Source of the DNA: JACJXF01 sp964349045
GTDB taxonomy: Bacteria > Bacteroidota > Bacteroidia > Bacteroidales > GCA-2748055
Length of the DNA: 32,347 nucleotides
Direction: 5' to 3'
Assembly (NCBI GenBank): GCA_964349045.1
Contig: CAYGFI010000037.1
Location: 1-32,347, forward strand
The translations under genes were made by a program, and so were the position numbers. The notes under the pieces were generated by a model. That model saw only the letters and a list, made by a program, of their open reading frames with translations, made no database searches and was not told the DNA's origin. This document shows positions 15,184 to 23,265 of the stretch, in pieces; positions within the stretch are counted from its first letter, which is position 1; every line of letters begins with the position of its first letter.

Positions 15184-18011
15184 CTATAGTTCTTTAATAA
15201 ACTTGCTTATTGCCAAATTCTTACCTTTTTGTTGCATGCTAATGTAATACAAACCTGAAGCAAGTTCGCTGTTGGTTTTCCAATAGAATTCACCTGAAAG
15301 GGAAATAATATTTTCTTTCCTTTGTTTCCCTAACAATTTACCATTACAGTCGTACAGCATAAATTCGACAGGTGAAAGCTTTGATAATTTATATTTTAAA
15401 GTGAAATTGCTGCTAACCGGATTAGGGGAAATTACGAGTGAATATTCGTTTTCTGAGGGTTGGAGGTTCCGGATGGCAGTCAGATCAACCTGAACGAAGT
15501 TGATCCAGTTAATATTCCATCCGCCTGCAACAGAAAATAGCCGAATTGTTTGTTTTCCAGCGGCCAGGGTAATAGTATCTGTAATTGTAATCCAATTTTG
15601 TGAGCCACCGGTTGCAGAAATTGTTTTTGAAGATAGAACTAAGCCGGTTGGTTTCCGAAGTTCAAGTTTCCCTCCTCCTGCAGCGCTTGCTACACGGAAT
15701 TCAACCTGGTACTCTCCCGATTCCTCGACGTTCAGGCTATAATCGATCCAGTCACCCGTTGTAATACCTGTAACGTTAAATCCTGCACCCGTATCACTTG
15801 TTGTCTGAGTTGTAATTCCAGACATGTTTGTGAAATATTCAGCCTCAATTTTTCCGGGGATCATAGTTACAAGGTAATACCGGAATACATTAGTTTTTTC
15901 TGTTGCCAGCCCGTTGTTGTCGAGAGCCAAAACGGTAACTGTATGGACGCCATAGGGCATAGAATTGAGCGCCCATTCAAACTGACCAACAGNNNNNNNN
16001 NNNNNNNNNNNNNNNNNNNNNNNNNNNNNNNNNNNNNNNNNNNNNNNNNNNNNNNNNNNNNNNNNNNNNNNNNNNNNNNNNNNNNNNNNNNNACTGTATG
16101 GACGCCATAGGGCATAGAATTGAGCGCCCATTCAAACTGACCAACAGAAGTTTCTGCAATAAAACGAGCATCGACATATAACTCAACTTTTGATATTCCA
16201 TCAGCATCGGTTGCTGTACCTTTTACAATGATGGTTTGATCCGTTCCAATTTTCGTATCATAAACGGGGGAGGAAATGGTAACCACAGGTGGATTATTCA
16301 TACTGGTTTGCACATCGAATTCAACAACAGAGTTATCACCCAATACAGCGTCAATACCGGCAAATAATGCAGTCATCGGCGAGTTCCAGTTAATGCAGAC
16401 TTCATTTGAAGCATAACTGCCCATCACATCAACAAAACATTTCGCCGGTTCGCTAAAAGGATATTTCTCTCCATCCTGTTTACCTGAATTTGGCCCTCCG
16501 GAAACGAATCCGGGAACCGGCTGAGGCACACCGTCGGAATAGGAAGGCCTGTGGTGAAAATTCATAGGTGTTTTACTGCCATAACCTGATACAAATGAAA
16601 AACCGGTGGCATTTTTGCCTAATAAATAATCAGCACATTCCGCTGCACCTCTTATGTATTTCGTGTCATTTGTAAGAATATAGGCATACAATAACCCAAC
16701 ACCCTGGTTTGCAATACTGCTATTTGATCCCCAGTTGTAGTTAAATGTTGGTATTCTGCATGCATTTGCAGAAATCTGGCTCAACCATGAATCGGCTGTT
16801 GATGTTATTGAGTTTTTAATGGAAGTAAGAAGGGATTCTGATAAGCCATTGGATTGGGTTGCCAGCGAAAGAGATGCGAGGGGCTGTACCGATGGCCAGC
16901 CGGGTGCATTCAAATATTTCAAAGAATTACTTTTACCATCCAGGAAGGTTTTGTATTCTTCCTTTTGTGTTGTTATATACAATTCAGCAGCAGCCCATAT
17001 AAATTCATCAGAAACATTTCCATCGCCGTATTCTCCTGTGTACACATCTGAAGGATTTTTAAAATAAATAGCCGGATTAGCTTTTGCCCATATCCATGCG
17101 TTCTCAGCACGTATAATGCAATCAGTTGCATATGCACTATCATAGTCTTTATATATGCGTCCGGCCATAGCCATCATGGCGGCAAAATCAAGCGCTGATG
17201 CCGATGTTTTTCCAATTACATACCGGGCAGCCTTGTCCTGATCAGGCATAATAAATCCAGAAAAATTTAAGGTTGTCAATTTAAAAAATACTCCACCGTC
17301 GGTATCCTGCATGGTTTTAAGCCAGTCGAGTTCAAATTTCACTTCATCCAGCAAATCGTCTTTTCCATTACCAGACTCAGGAATATGAATGATCCCATCG
17401 GCAAAAAAAGTGTTGAAGTTTTCGTAAAATGAGAGCATGGACGCAACAGAAATGCCGGCGTTAATAACATATTTACCATAATCGCCTGCATCATACCAAC
17501 CCCCTGGTGAAGATATTGTTCCGCTCTTTCCGGTTGATGAATGTAAAATGCATTGGGTATCAGCATGTCCTGCAGCCCTCGCCCATAAACCGGCATAAGG
17601 TGCAGTTAATTCATAGGAACAACGCTGATAATAATACGATTTTAAGGAAGCATAGGCAGCTTTCCGTAAAACCGTATTTGAAATTTCAAATGGATAAGAT
17701 TCTCCGAATCCGGAAATCCGGATTTTATAGGTTCCTGTTTGGGTGACCGCTGAAAAATCACATCGTTTGATGCTGTCACCTGCATCTTTCCAAAAAACTT
17801 CAGGAGACAGATCCCCCGAAAATTCAACTGTATTATCCTCTGTATTAACAATTTCAAAGGATGTTGCTTTTGTAAAAACCACAATCGCTATTTTATTACC
17901 TGTTGGATAATAGCCTAACTGGTTTATCCTTATGGCTCCAGTCTGGGGATGTGCAATCACCACCCAGTTTAACAGAAGGATAAAAAGAACTGATTTTGAA
18001 AAGTAATTCAT
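15184..18011 (-). CDS. Secreted GH9 cellulase with CBM6 and T9SS sorting domain
   Basis: Secreted modular endoglucanase. Removing the false gap at 15993-16092 and one copy of the duplicated 55 bp gives one frame of 890 residues. Order: signal peptide (1 to about 23); Ig-like cellulase N-domain (about 24-112, RINQLGYYP); GH9 catalytic domain (about 115-560) with GGWYDAGDYGKYV holding catalytic aspartates 174/177, FHHRPS (485-490) and SNEVCINWNSP with catalytic Glu537; Ig-like linker domain (about 572-660, PPVVTISSP); CBM6 (about 668-790, IEAEYF, GDWIDYSLNV, NINWINF); and a type A T9SS C-terminal domain (about 805-890, ISPNPVSS, LASGLYYISM). It should hydrolyse beta-1,4-glucan outside the cell, exported by Sec then T9SS. 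Start ATG at 18009-18011. The gene stands alone: no SusC/D pair or other glycan genes are adjacent. Confidence 0.93.
15938..15992. repeat. 55-bp direct copy, left side of gap
   Basis: These 55 bp recur exactly at 16093-16147, on the other side of the N run. They are the two ends of overlapping contigs, not a biological repeat. Confidence 0.95.
15993..16092. other. Assembly gap (100 N), probably false
   Basis: Exactly 100 N between two identical 55-bp contig ends. Collapsing the overlap restores one uninterrupted frame in the GH9 gene (2673 nt, 891 codons), so the true gap size is about -55. Confidence 0.93.
16093..16147. repeat. 55-bp direct copy, right side of gap
   Basis: Exact duplicate of 15938-15992. 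In the protein it encodes VGQFEWALNSMPYGVHT, which therefore appears twice if the N run is taken literally. Confidence 0.95.
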
Positions 18012-18314
18012 AAAAAATGTTTAAAAAATTAATGAAATGCAATTTACTCAGGTTGGTACTTTAAAATTATAAATTCTTGTATCCAACAGGCAAAATGCAA
18101 AAAAATATTGATAATCTTTTGTTTTATTTTTAGTTTTTTTGTTCAACCAGACGAAAGATTTGCTGCCTGCCGTGGAAAAACCAAATCCCACAGAGACCTA
18201 TTCACAATTTTTTCTTTTGGGACTTATATTCTACCTGGGGAACAGTCCTCCAGCATTTATGTGTAATCTCATTAAGCAGGCGGTGAGTAATTTTCCTTAA
18301 CGGAAAACCCATTC
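18012..18314. other. Intergenic region between the hyf-like operon and GH9 gene
   Basis: About 300 bp, AT-rich, with no gene or recognisable RNA. The only structure noted is the small hairpin at 18291-18307. No clear TAnnTTTG box was found upstream of the GH9 start. Confidence 0.6.
18291..18307 (-). terminator. Possible weak terminator after the hyf-like operon
   Basis: TTTTCC-N5-GGAAAA forms a 6-bp hairpin starting 8 nt past the hyfI-like stop on the minus strand. It is followed by only a short U-poor tail (TTACTC), so efficient termination is doubtful. Confidence 0.3.
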
Positions 18315-19064
18315 TTATTTCTTTCTGATCAGGCTCAGAACGCCGTTAATAAAAGTTAAGGGATGCATCGGGTTTCCAGGAACATAAAGGTCCGGGGTAT
18401 AGCGGTTTAAAAAGCTTCGATCGATGGCCGGGCTGTCTGCGAAAATACCTCCACTTATTGCATCGGTACCGGCAAGGATAATAATTTTAGGATCAGGAAT
18501 GGCGTCATAAGTTATCTGGAGAGCCTCAGACATGTTTACGGTAATCGGACCTGTAATTACCAGCCCATCCGCATGACGCGGAGACGCTACGAAATCGATC
18601 CCAAAACGGCCCATATCAAAGTTCACATTGCTACAGGCGCCTAATTCCAGTTCGCAACTGTTGTCGCCACCCGCGGAAACTTCTCTCAGCTTAAGGGATC
18701 CGCTGAAAAAACTCTTTATTTCACGACGCACTTTTTCAGGATCCAATTCTATGATTTTCTCTTCACCTTCGCTGACAATCAGACGTTGTCTATCGTTGGT
18801 AGCAATTTTATAGTCTTTGGTAAATTGTACTTTTTTAGGGAAAGCCTTCTCACATTCGCCACAGAATGTACATTTACCGAGATCGATTCTCATCGGATCA
18901 ACAGAGATGGCGCCGGTAGGACAAAGTTCCAGAAGAAGTTTTTCGTCGGCTTTTTCTGAACTGATCACTGGCCGGCCGCGGAAGATTCCCAGTACATCTA
19001 CCGTAATTACATCCGGGATAAATTGTTTTCCCTGGTGGTATAGGATTTTTAAATTATCGAACAT
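18315..19064 (-). CDS. Ferredoxin-NuoB fusion subunit (HyfI-like) with degenerate N2 site
   Basis: Peripheral subunit of the complex encoded by this operon, 249 residues. The N-terminal ferredoxin-like part keeps exactly four cysteines for one 4Fe-4S cluster: Cys48 in CPTGAI and Cys65/68/71 in CTFCGEC. The usual fourth position of the second motif is Phe75, so the second cluster is lost. The NuoB/HyfI part (from about residue 128) is recognised by RFGIDFVASPRHADGLVITGP and SGGIF. Of the four cysteines that hold the proximal cluster in HyfI/NuoB, only Cys137 remains; by alignment with remembered E. coli HycG/HyfI the others are Asp134, Asp201 and Asn231. An extra Cys144 is nearby. Last gene of the operon, 20 bp after the large subunit. 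Confidence 0.88.
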   Translation of the reverse strand: MFDNLKILYHQGKQFIPDVITVDVLGIFRGRPVISSEKADEKLLLELCPTGAISVDPMRIDLGKCTFCGECEKAFPKKVQFTKDYKIATNDRQRLIVSEGEEKIIELDPEKVRREIKSFFSGSLKLREVSAGGDNSCELELGACSNVNFDMGRFGIDFVASPRHADGLVITGPITVNMSEALQITYDAIPDPKIIILAGTDAISGGIFADSPAIDRSFLNRYTPDLYVPGNPMHPLTFINGVLSLIRKK

Positions 19065-19084
19065 GGCATGTGGTTTTTAATTTC

Positions 19085-20593
19085 TTATAAATCGTGTCCG
19101 CAATAGGACAAATCGAAACTCTTGTTACAAATCGGGAAGTCTGAAATTTCATTGTTTCTTACTGCAAGGGCCAGGGCCAACCAGTTATGAAATGACGGAT
19201 CCTTAATCTTGTAGAGCGCCAGTTCCCCGGCCGAGCCGGTGATTGCAACATGGCAAATTTCACCACGCCAGCCTTCGGTCATGGATAGTGCGAAAGAATT
19301 GGGTTTGAGATTATAGCTTGATTTTAAATTTGAATCCTTCTCTTTGATTTCAGGAATCTGAGTCACGAGCTTCCTTAGGTAGGAAATAGACTGATGCACT
19401 TCACTTCTGCGGATCCTGGCTCGTGAATAGACATCTCCATGATGCTTGATGATCGGTTCATGATTTAGTTTGTTGTACAGTCCATACGGGTGTGACTTTC
19501 TAATATCACGGTTAAGAGCATTCTGTCGCGCCGAAAGACCCACTGCTCCAATCTCCAGCAATTGTTCGTAAGTTAAATCACCGGTCCGTTCCAAACGGGA
19601 AAGTGCACTCGGGAGTTTAAACAATTCCACGATCATCTCGGTGAAATCGGGTTCAAAAGCATCCAGAACTGTAAGAAGCCGTTTTCCAAGTGCATCTGAA
19701 AAAGGATACGGATTCCTTCCCGGTCGGATGAGACTTTTTGATAAACGGTTTCCGCACCACTCCTGGAAATAATTGAGGATGGGGGTGCGTAAGCGCCCAA
19801 AAACCGAGCTTCCCAACTGGTATGCAATATCTCCACAGATGGCGCTCAGGTTACCTGTATGGATTGCAATCCGTTCGAGTTCCTGAGCCAGTGTGCGGGA
19901 GAAAAGTACATCCTGTGGAACTTCAATACCAGCAAGACTTTCATACAAATATGCAAAAGCGGTAGTATGACCAATAACACTATCGCCGGCAATATTTTCG
20001 GCAAGAGTAACCCGCTGGAGAAGTTTTTTCTTTTCAATAAAAAGTTGCTCAATACCACGGTGCTGGTAACCGAGTTGAATTTCCAGATGAAGTATCTGTT
20101 CACCATTGCATACAAAACGGAAATGCCCCGGTTCAATAATACCGGCATGTACAGGTCCTACTCCTACTTCATGCAGTTCCTCACTTTCAATACTATAAAA
20201 CGGATAGGTTTTGATGCTGGCATCAGAATCATGGCGGTTAAAGGGATAACGAACCGGTTTTAACCAGGGATGGTCGGAATACGGAAGCCCGAAATTCTCA
20301 TGGATCTCACGTTCAAATTTTTCAAAACAAAGGTTTTTTGCAGTAAAAGAGTCAAGAATTTCATCGGAATTCACACTGCATGATGAAATCATAATAGTAT
20401 GCTCCGTATCATCCGCAATGCAGCAAAATAGACGTAATTCTTTACCCGTTCGCTGACCGAAATAACTCACACAATGCCTGTCGGGATTTTTTTTCAGCAA
20501 ATTTAAATTCCCGCTCATAAAATCCAGATATGCAAGATCAGGAATAGTATTCAGTGGAACCGTCTGCTGATTATTAACGGATAGATAGTTCAT
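19085..20593 (-). CDS. NuoCD/HyfG-like large subunit lacking NiFe ligands
   Basis: Fusion of a NuoC-like N-terminal domain (about 1-125) and a NuoD/hydrogenase large-subunit domain (about 140-502), like HyfG. The second part has VGVGPVHAGIIEPGHFRF (143-160), LGYQHRGIEQLF (174-185), HTTAFAY and GLYNKLNHEP. In hydrogenases the proximal motif reads RVCGIC before HSTAY; here it reads NIAGDSVIGHTTAF, so both cysteines are replaced (Ala202, Ser205). The C-terminal CxxC before the processing site is also absent; the protein ends DFPICNKSFDLSYCGHDL. It therefore cannot bind NiFe and is not a hydrogenase. It differs from respiratory NuoCD by closer match to HyfG. Start ATG lies one base after the preceding stop. 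Confidence 0.9.
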   Translation of the reverse strand: MNYLSVNNQQTVPLNTIPDLAYLDFMSGNLNLLKKNPDRHCVSYFGQRTGKELRLFCCIADDTEHTIMISSCSVNSDEILDSFTAKNLCFEKFEREIHENFGLPYSDHPWLKPVRYPFNRHDSDASIKTYPFYSIESEELHEVGVGPVHAGIIEPGHFRFVCNGEQILHLEIQLGYQHRGIEQLFIEKKKLLQRVTLAENIAGDSVIGHTTAFAYLYESLAGIEVPQDVLFSRTLAQELERIAIHTGNLSAICGDIAYQLGSSVFGRLRTPILNYFQEWCGNRLSKSLIRPGRNPYPFSDALGKRLLTVLDAFEPDFTEMIVELFKLPSALSRLERTGDLTYEQLLEIGAVGLSARQNALNRDIRKSHPYGLYNKLNHEPIIKHHGDVYSRARIRRSEVHQSISYLRKLVTQIPEIKEKDSNLKSSYNLKPNSFALSMTEGWRGEICHVAITGSAGELALYKIKDPSFHNWLALALAVRNNEISDFPICNKSFDLSYCGHDL

Positions 20594-20594
20594 A

Positions 20595-21742
20595 TCAAAC
20601 AGGTAAAATGGTTAAGGCATCTTTTATTAATTCGGTAAAAATTTCCGGGGGATTTAATCCAAGCCAGAAAGAGATAGCGAGCAGCACATACTGAAAAACG
20701 GATTCCCATGGATTTATCACCGGAACACCTGATTCATTAAAACCTATAGGGGGAGTGAAAAGTATTTTAAACATGCTTTTTCCAAAAGCCCAAATTATAA
20801 TGGTAAGCATCAACAACACACCAATAAGAACCGCAATATACCTGGCTTCAAATATCCCCCGGAAAATTAAAAATTCACTTACAAAAAGTCCCGATGGAGG
20901 CATGGCTGTTGCACTGATAAAACCTATCAGCAATACAATGGCACCCGCGGGATTATATTTAAAGTAATTCCCGACATGGTAAATGCTCTTGCTCTGAAAC
21001 ACTCTGTACAGCTGGTTAAACTGAAAGAACATGCTCGATTTAACGAACGAATGTAAAATAATATGCAGGATCGCAGCATAGTATCCTATTCCCCCAACGG
21101 CAATGCCTAACATTACCAAACCCATGTGTTCTATACTCGAATAAGCAAACATTCGTTTAATGTTCATCATTTTAGTCATATAAACCGTGGCAACAAAAAC
21201 AGACAATAAAGCTGCGATCATTATGATAACATTGGACCAATGGAGCAGTGAAGTTTGCGACATGACAAGGTGCAACCTGAAAATCGCTAAAAATCCCATA
21301 TTCATTAGCACACTTGACAGCAAGGCAGCTGCAGGAGCCGGAGCTTTGTCTTTCGCATCGATACCCGCTGTGTACATGGGAACTAAACCCAGTTTGGCTG
21401 TAAAACCGGTAAAAATAAAGAGGAATGCAAGACGGAGCCAAAAAGGGTTTAAGTTTTTACCATTAGCCATCAGGTTGGCATACGACAATTCGTTAGAACC
21501 TGCCTGTTGGAGAGAAAGACTCAGAAAAAGTATACCGATAAAAACAAAAGTAATGCTTATAGCACAAATAAAAACATACTTCCAGGTTCCTTCCAGGGCC
21601 AACTTGTTGCGATGGTGGTAGATAAGCGCTGATGCGCTAAGCGTTGTCAATTCAGTAAAAATCCAGAGAACGGCAATATGATTGGCCAGATATGCAGCAG
21701 ATATAGACGTTATCAGAATGACGAGGGCAGCAAAATAAATGC
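20595..21742 (-). CDS. HyfF-like antiporter-type membrane subunit, 5' end lost in gap
   Basis: Partial: 381 residues up to the stop TGA at 20595-20597. The frame is open right through to the N run at 21743, and its in-frame TTG at 21650 is not a real start. The first visible segment, IYFAALVILITSISAAYLANHIAVLW, leads into FTELTTLSASALIYHHRNKLALEG, where the Glu is the conserved membrane glutamate of the Mrp/NuoL-M-N family. Later segments include KLGLVPMYTAGIDAKDKAPAPAAALLSSVLMN, the SSIEHMGLVMLG segment, HSFVKSSMFF with a conserved lysine, and MPPSGLFVSEFLI. About 100 residues should be missing at the N-terminus compared with HyfF. It should carry ion translocation in the membrane. Confidence 0.85.
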
Positions 21743-21842
21743 NNNNNNNNNNNNNNNNNNNNNNNNNNNNNNNNNNNNNNNNNNNNNNNNNNNNNNNNNN
21801 NNNNNNNNNNNNNNNNNNNNNNNNNNNNNNNNNNNNNNNNNN
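21743..21842. other. Assembly gap (100 N) breaking hyfE-like and hyfF-like genes
   Basis: Exactly 100 N. The flanks do not overlap, unlike the gap in the GH9 gene. The missing ends of the two genes suggest roughly 0.3-0.5 kb of real sequence. Confidence 0.95.
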
Positions 21843-22348
21843 AGCATCGGCATTTCATTTCCAACAGCGAGGGATAATACAAACACTCCATTCTCTATAA
21901 TCATGTAGCCCATAACGTGGGTGATGATTTTTCTCCGGGTGGCGATAATATATAAACCGGAGAAAATGGATGACAGTGCAACTACAAAGAAAATTTTATC
22001 GAGATGGGTTTCTTTTATTGAATTCGCGAGTAAAATGGTTGATACAATTATAAAGGTGACGATTACCAGTGAAAGAAAGTTAGGGAGAAAAGGTTCAGCT
22101 TCGCGGGTAATGTGGTTTCTTTTAATGAGGTTGGCCAGGAAGACAGGAACCGCGATGGCTTTAAAAATGATGGTCTCGAGCATGATAAGCCCCAGATTTA
22201 ATTCATTTATTTCCTGTAACTGCAGGTAGGTCACTCCAAATAATATAAAACCCTGTAATGCCAGAATGCGGATATAGGTTACCAACCGGTTCGCAATTGA
22301 CATGTATAACAAAGTGACAATAAAAATTATAAGAAGAATATTAATCAT
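21843..22348 (-). CDS. HyfE-like membrane subunit, 3' end lost in gap
   Basis: Partial: about 168 residues from ATG 22348 into the gap. It is highly hydrophobic with about six membrane segments. HyfE-like marks are YLQLQEINELNLGLIMLETIIFKAI, FLPNFLSLVIVTFIIVSTILL and HVMGYMIIENGVFVLSLAVGNEMPM; HyfE is a fusion-like relative of the NuoK/MrpC subunit with extra helices. An in-frame TTG at 22375 would overlap the previous gene; the ATG at 22348, 10 nt after the hyfC-like stop and preceded by GGGAA, is preferred. About 45 residues are expected to be missing at the C-terminus. Confidence 0.82.
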
Positions 22349-22358
22349 TTCCCGGGTA

Positions 22359-23264
22359 TTAATTAAACTTTCCAAGAATTAACAAAACACCAAAAAATAT
22401 TAAAAAACTAACGGATGAAAGAGCGAAAATAAATTGTGCATTGTGGCTCATCCTGAAACGAGCCATAAAAGATTCAAGTAAGCCGATGATCACGGCAAAA
22501 GAAAATTGAATTCCCAAATAAACAGGCAGTGCAAGGCTTATAGAATATCCGGCTATAAAAAAATTCGCGATAATGGCTCCATACATTGCAAATTTGAGGT
22601 AACCGGTGAACAGAATCAACCCAAGGTCAAACCCGCTGTTATCCAGTACCATTACTTCATGTATCATGGTTAGCTCTAAGTGGGTCTTCGGATCATCTAC
22701 CGGCATACGGCTGTTCTCAATCATTGCGAGGAGTGCCAACACAAAAGCAGCAAGACCGCCAAGGGCGTAGCCGGTAAGCGAGCTTAAATTAATAGCATTG
22801 AAGATTTCATAAAAAGAAGTATAACCTGTCAGCAAAGCAAAAGAACCCATCAGGATGAAGAATGCCGGTTCGGCGAACATGCTGAAAAGGGCTTCACGGC
22901 TCGCTCCCATTCCCCCGAAGCTGCTCCCTGTATCCATGGCAGCAACAATACTGAAAAATTTTCCCAGACCCAGGACGTACGCGAAGAAAATAAAATCACC
23001 GTCGAAACCAATAAATGCCTTTGAAGAACCAAAGGGAATAAGCAGACTCGCCATAACCACGGAAGAGAAGTAAATCACCGGCGCCAACCGGAAGATATAG
23101 CTCGTGGTAGTACTGTAAACACTTCCCTTTCGGAATAAACGTAAAATATCTTTAAGAGGCTGGAATAGCCCGGGTCCCTTCCTTCCTGACGCCAGACTCC
23201 TGGTGCGGATAATTATCCCTGTAAAAAACAGGCTGACAAATACGATGAGAATAAAACCAGGCAT
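22359..23264 (-). CDS. HyfC/NuoH-like membrane subunit
   Basis: Membrane subunit of 301 residues, about eight segments, that in complex I and group 4 hydrogenases links the membrane arm to the soluble module. Family marks: SGRKGPGLFQPLKDILRLFRKG (27-48), GGMGASREALFSMFAEPAFF (near 117-136) with the conserved glutamate in the quinone-side channel region, and the ENSRMPVDDPKTHLELTMIHEVMVLDNSG loop (near 184-212). These match HyfC/HycD better than NuoH. Start ATG at 23262-23264 lies one base from the preceding stop, so the gene is tightly coupled. Confidence 0.92.
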   Translation of the reverse strand: MPGFILIVFVSLFFTGIIIRTRSLASGRKGPGLFQPLKDILRLFRKGSVYSTTTSYIFRLAPVIYFSSVVMASLLIPFGSSKAFIGFDGDFIFFAYVLGLGKFFSIVAAMDTGSSFGGMGASREALFSMFAEPAFFILMGSFALLTGYTSFYEIFNAINLSSLTGYALGGLAAFVLALLAMIENSRMPVDDPKTHLELTMIHEVMVLDNSGFDLGLILFTGYLKFAMYGAIIANFFIAGYSISLALPVYLGIQFSFAVIIGLLESFMARFRMSHNAQFIFALSSVSFLIFFGVLLILGKFN

Positions 23265-23265
23265 A

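Noticed and set aside
15867..15992. C-terminal part of the 714-residue GH9 frame after the gap
   Set aside because: It reads the duplicated 55 bp and following sequence in the wrong frame because the 100 N placeholder shifts the frame; the correct frame continues to 15184.
20595..21650. TTG at 21648-21650 as the hyfF-like start
   Set aside because: The frame is open upstream to the gap and encodes conserved membrane segments, so the real start is in or beyond the gap.
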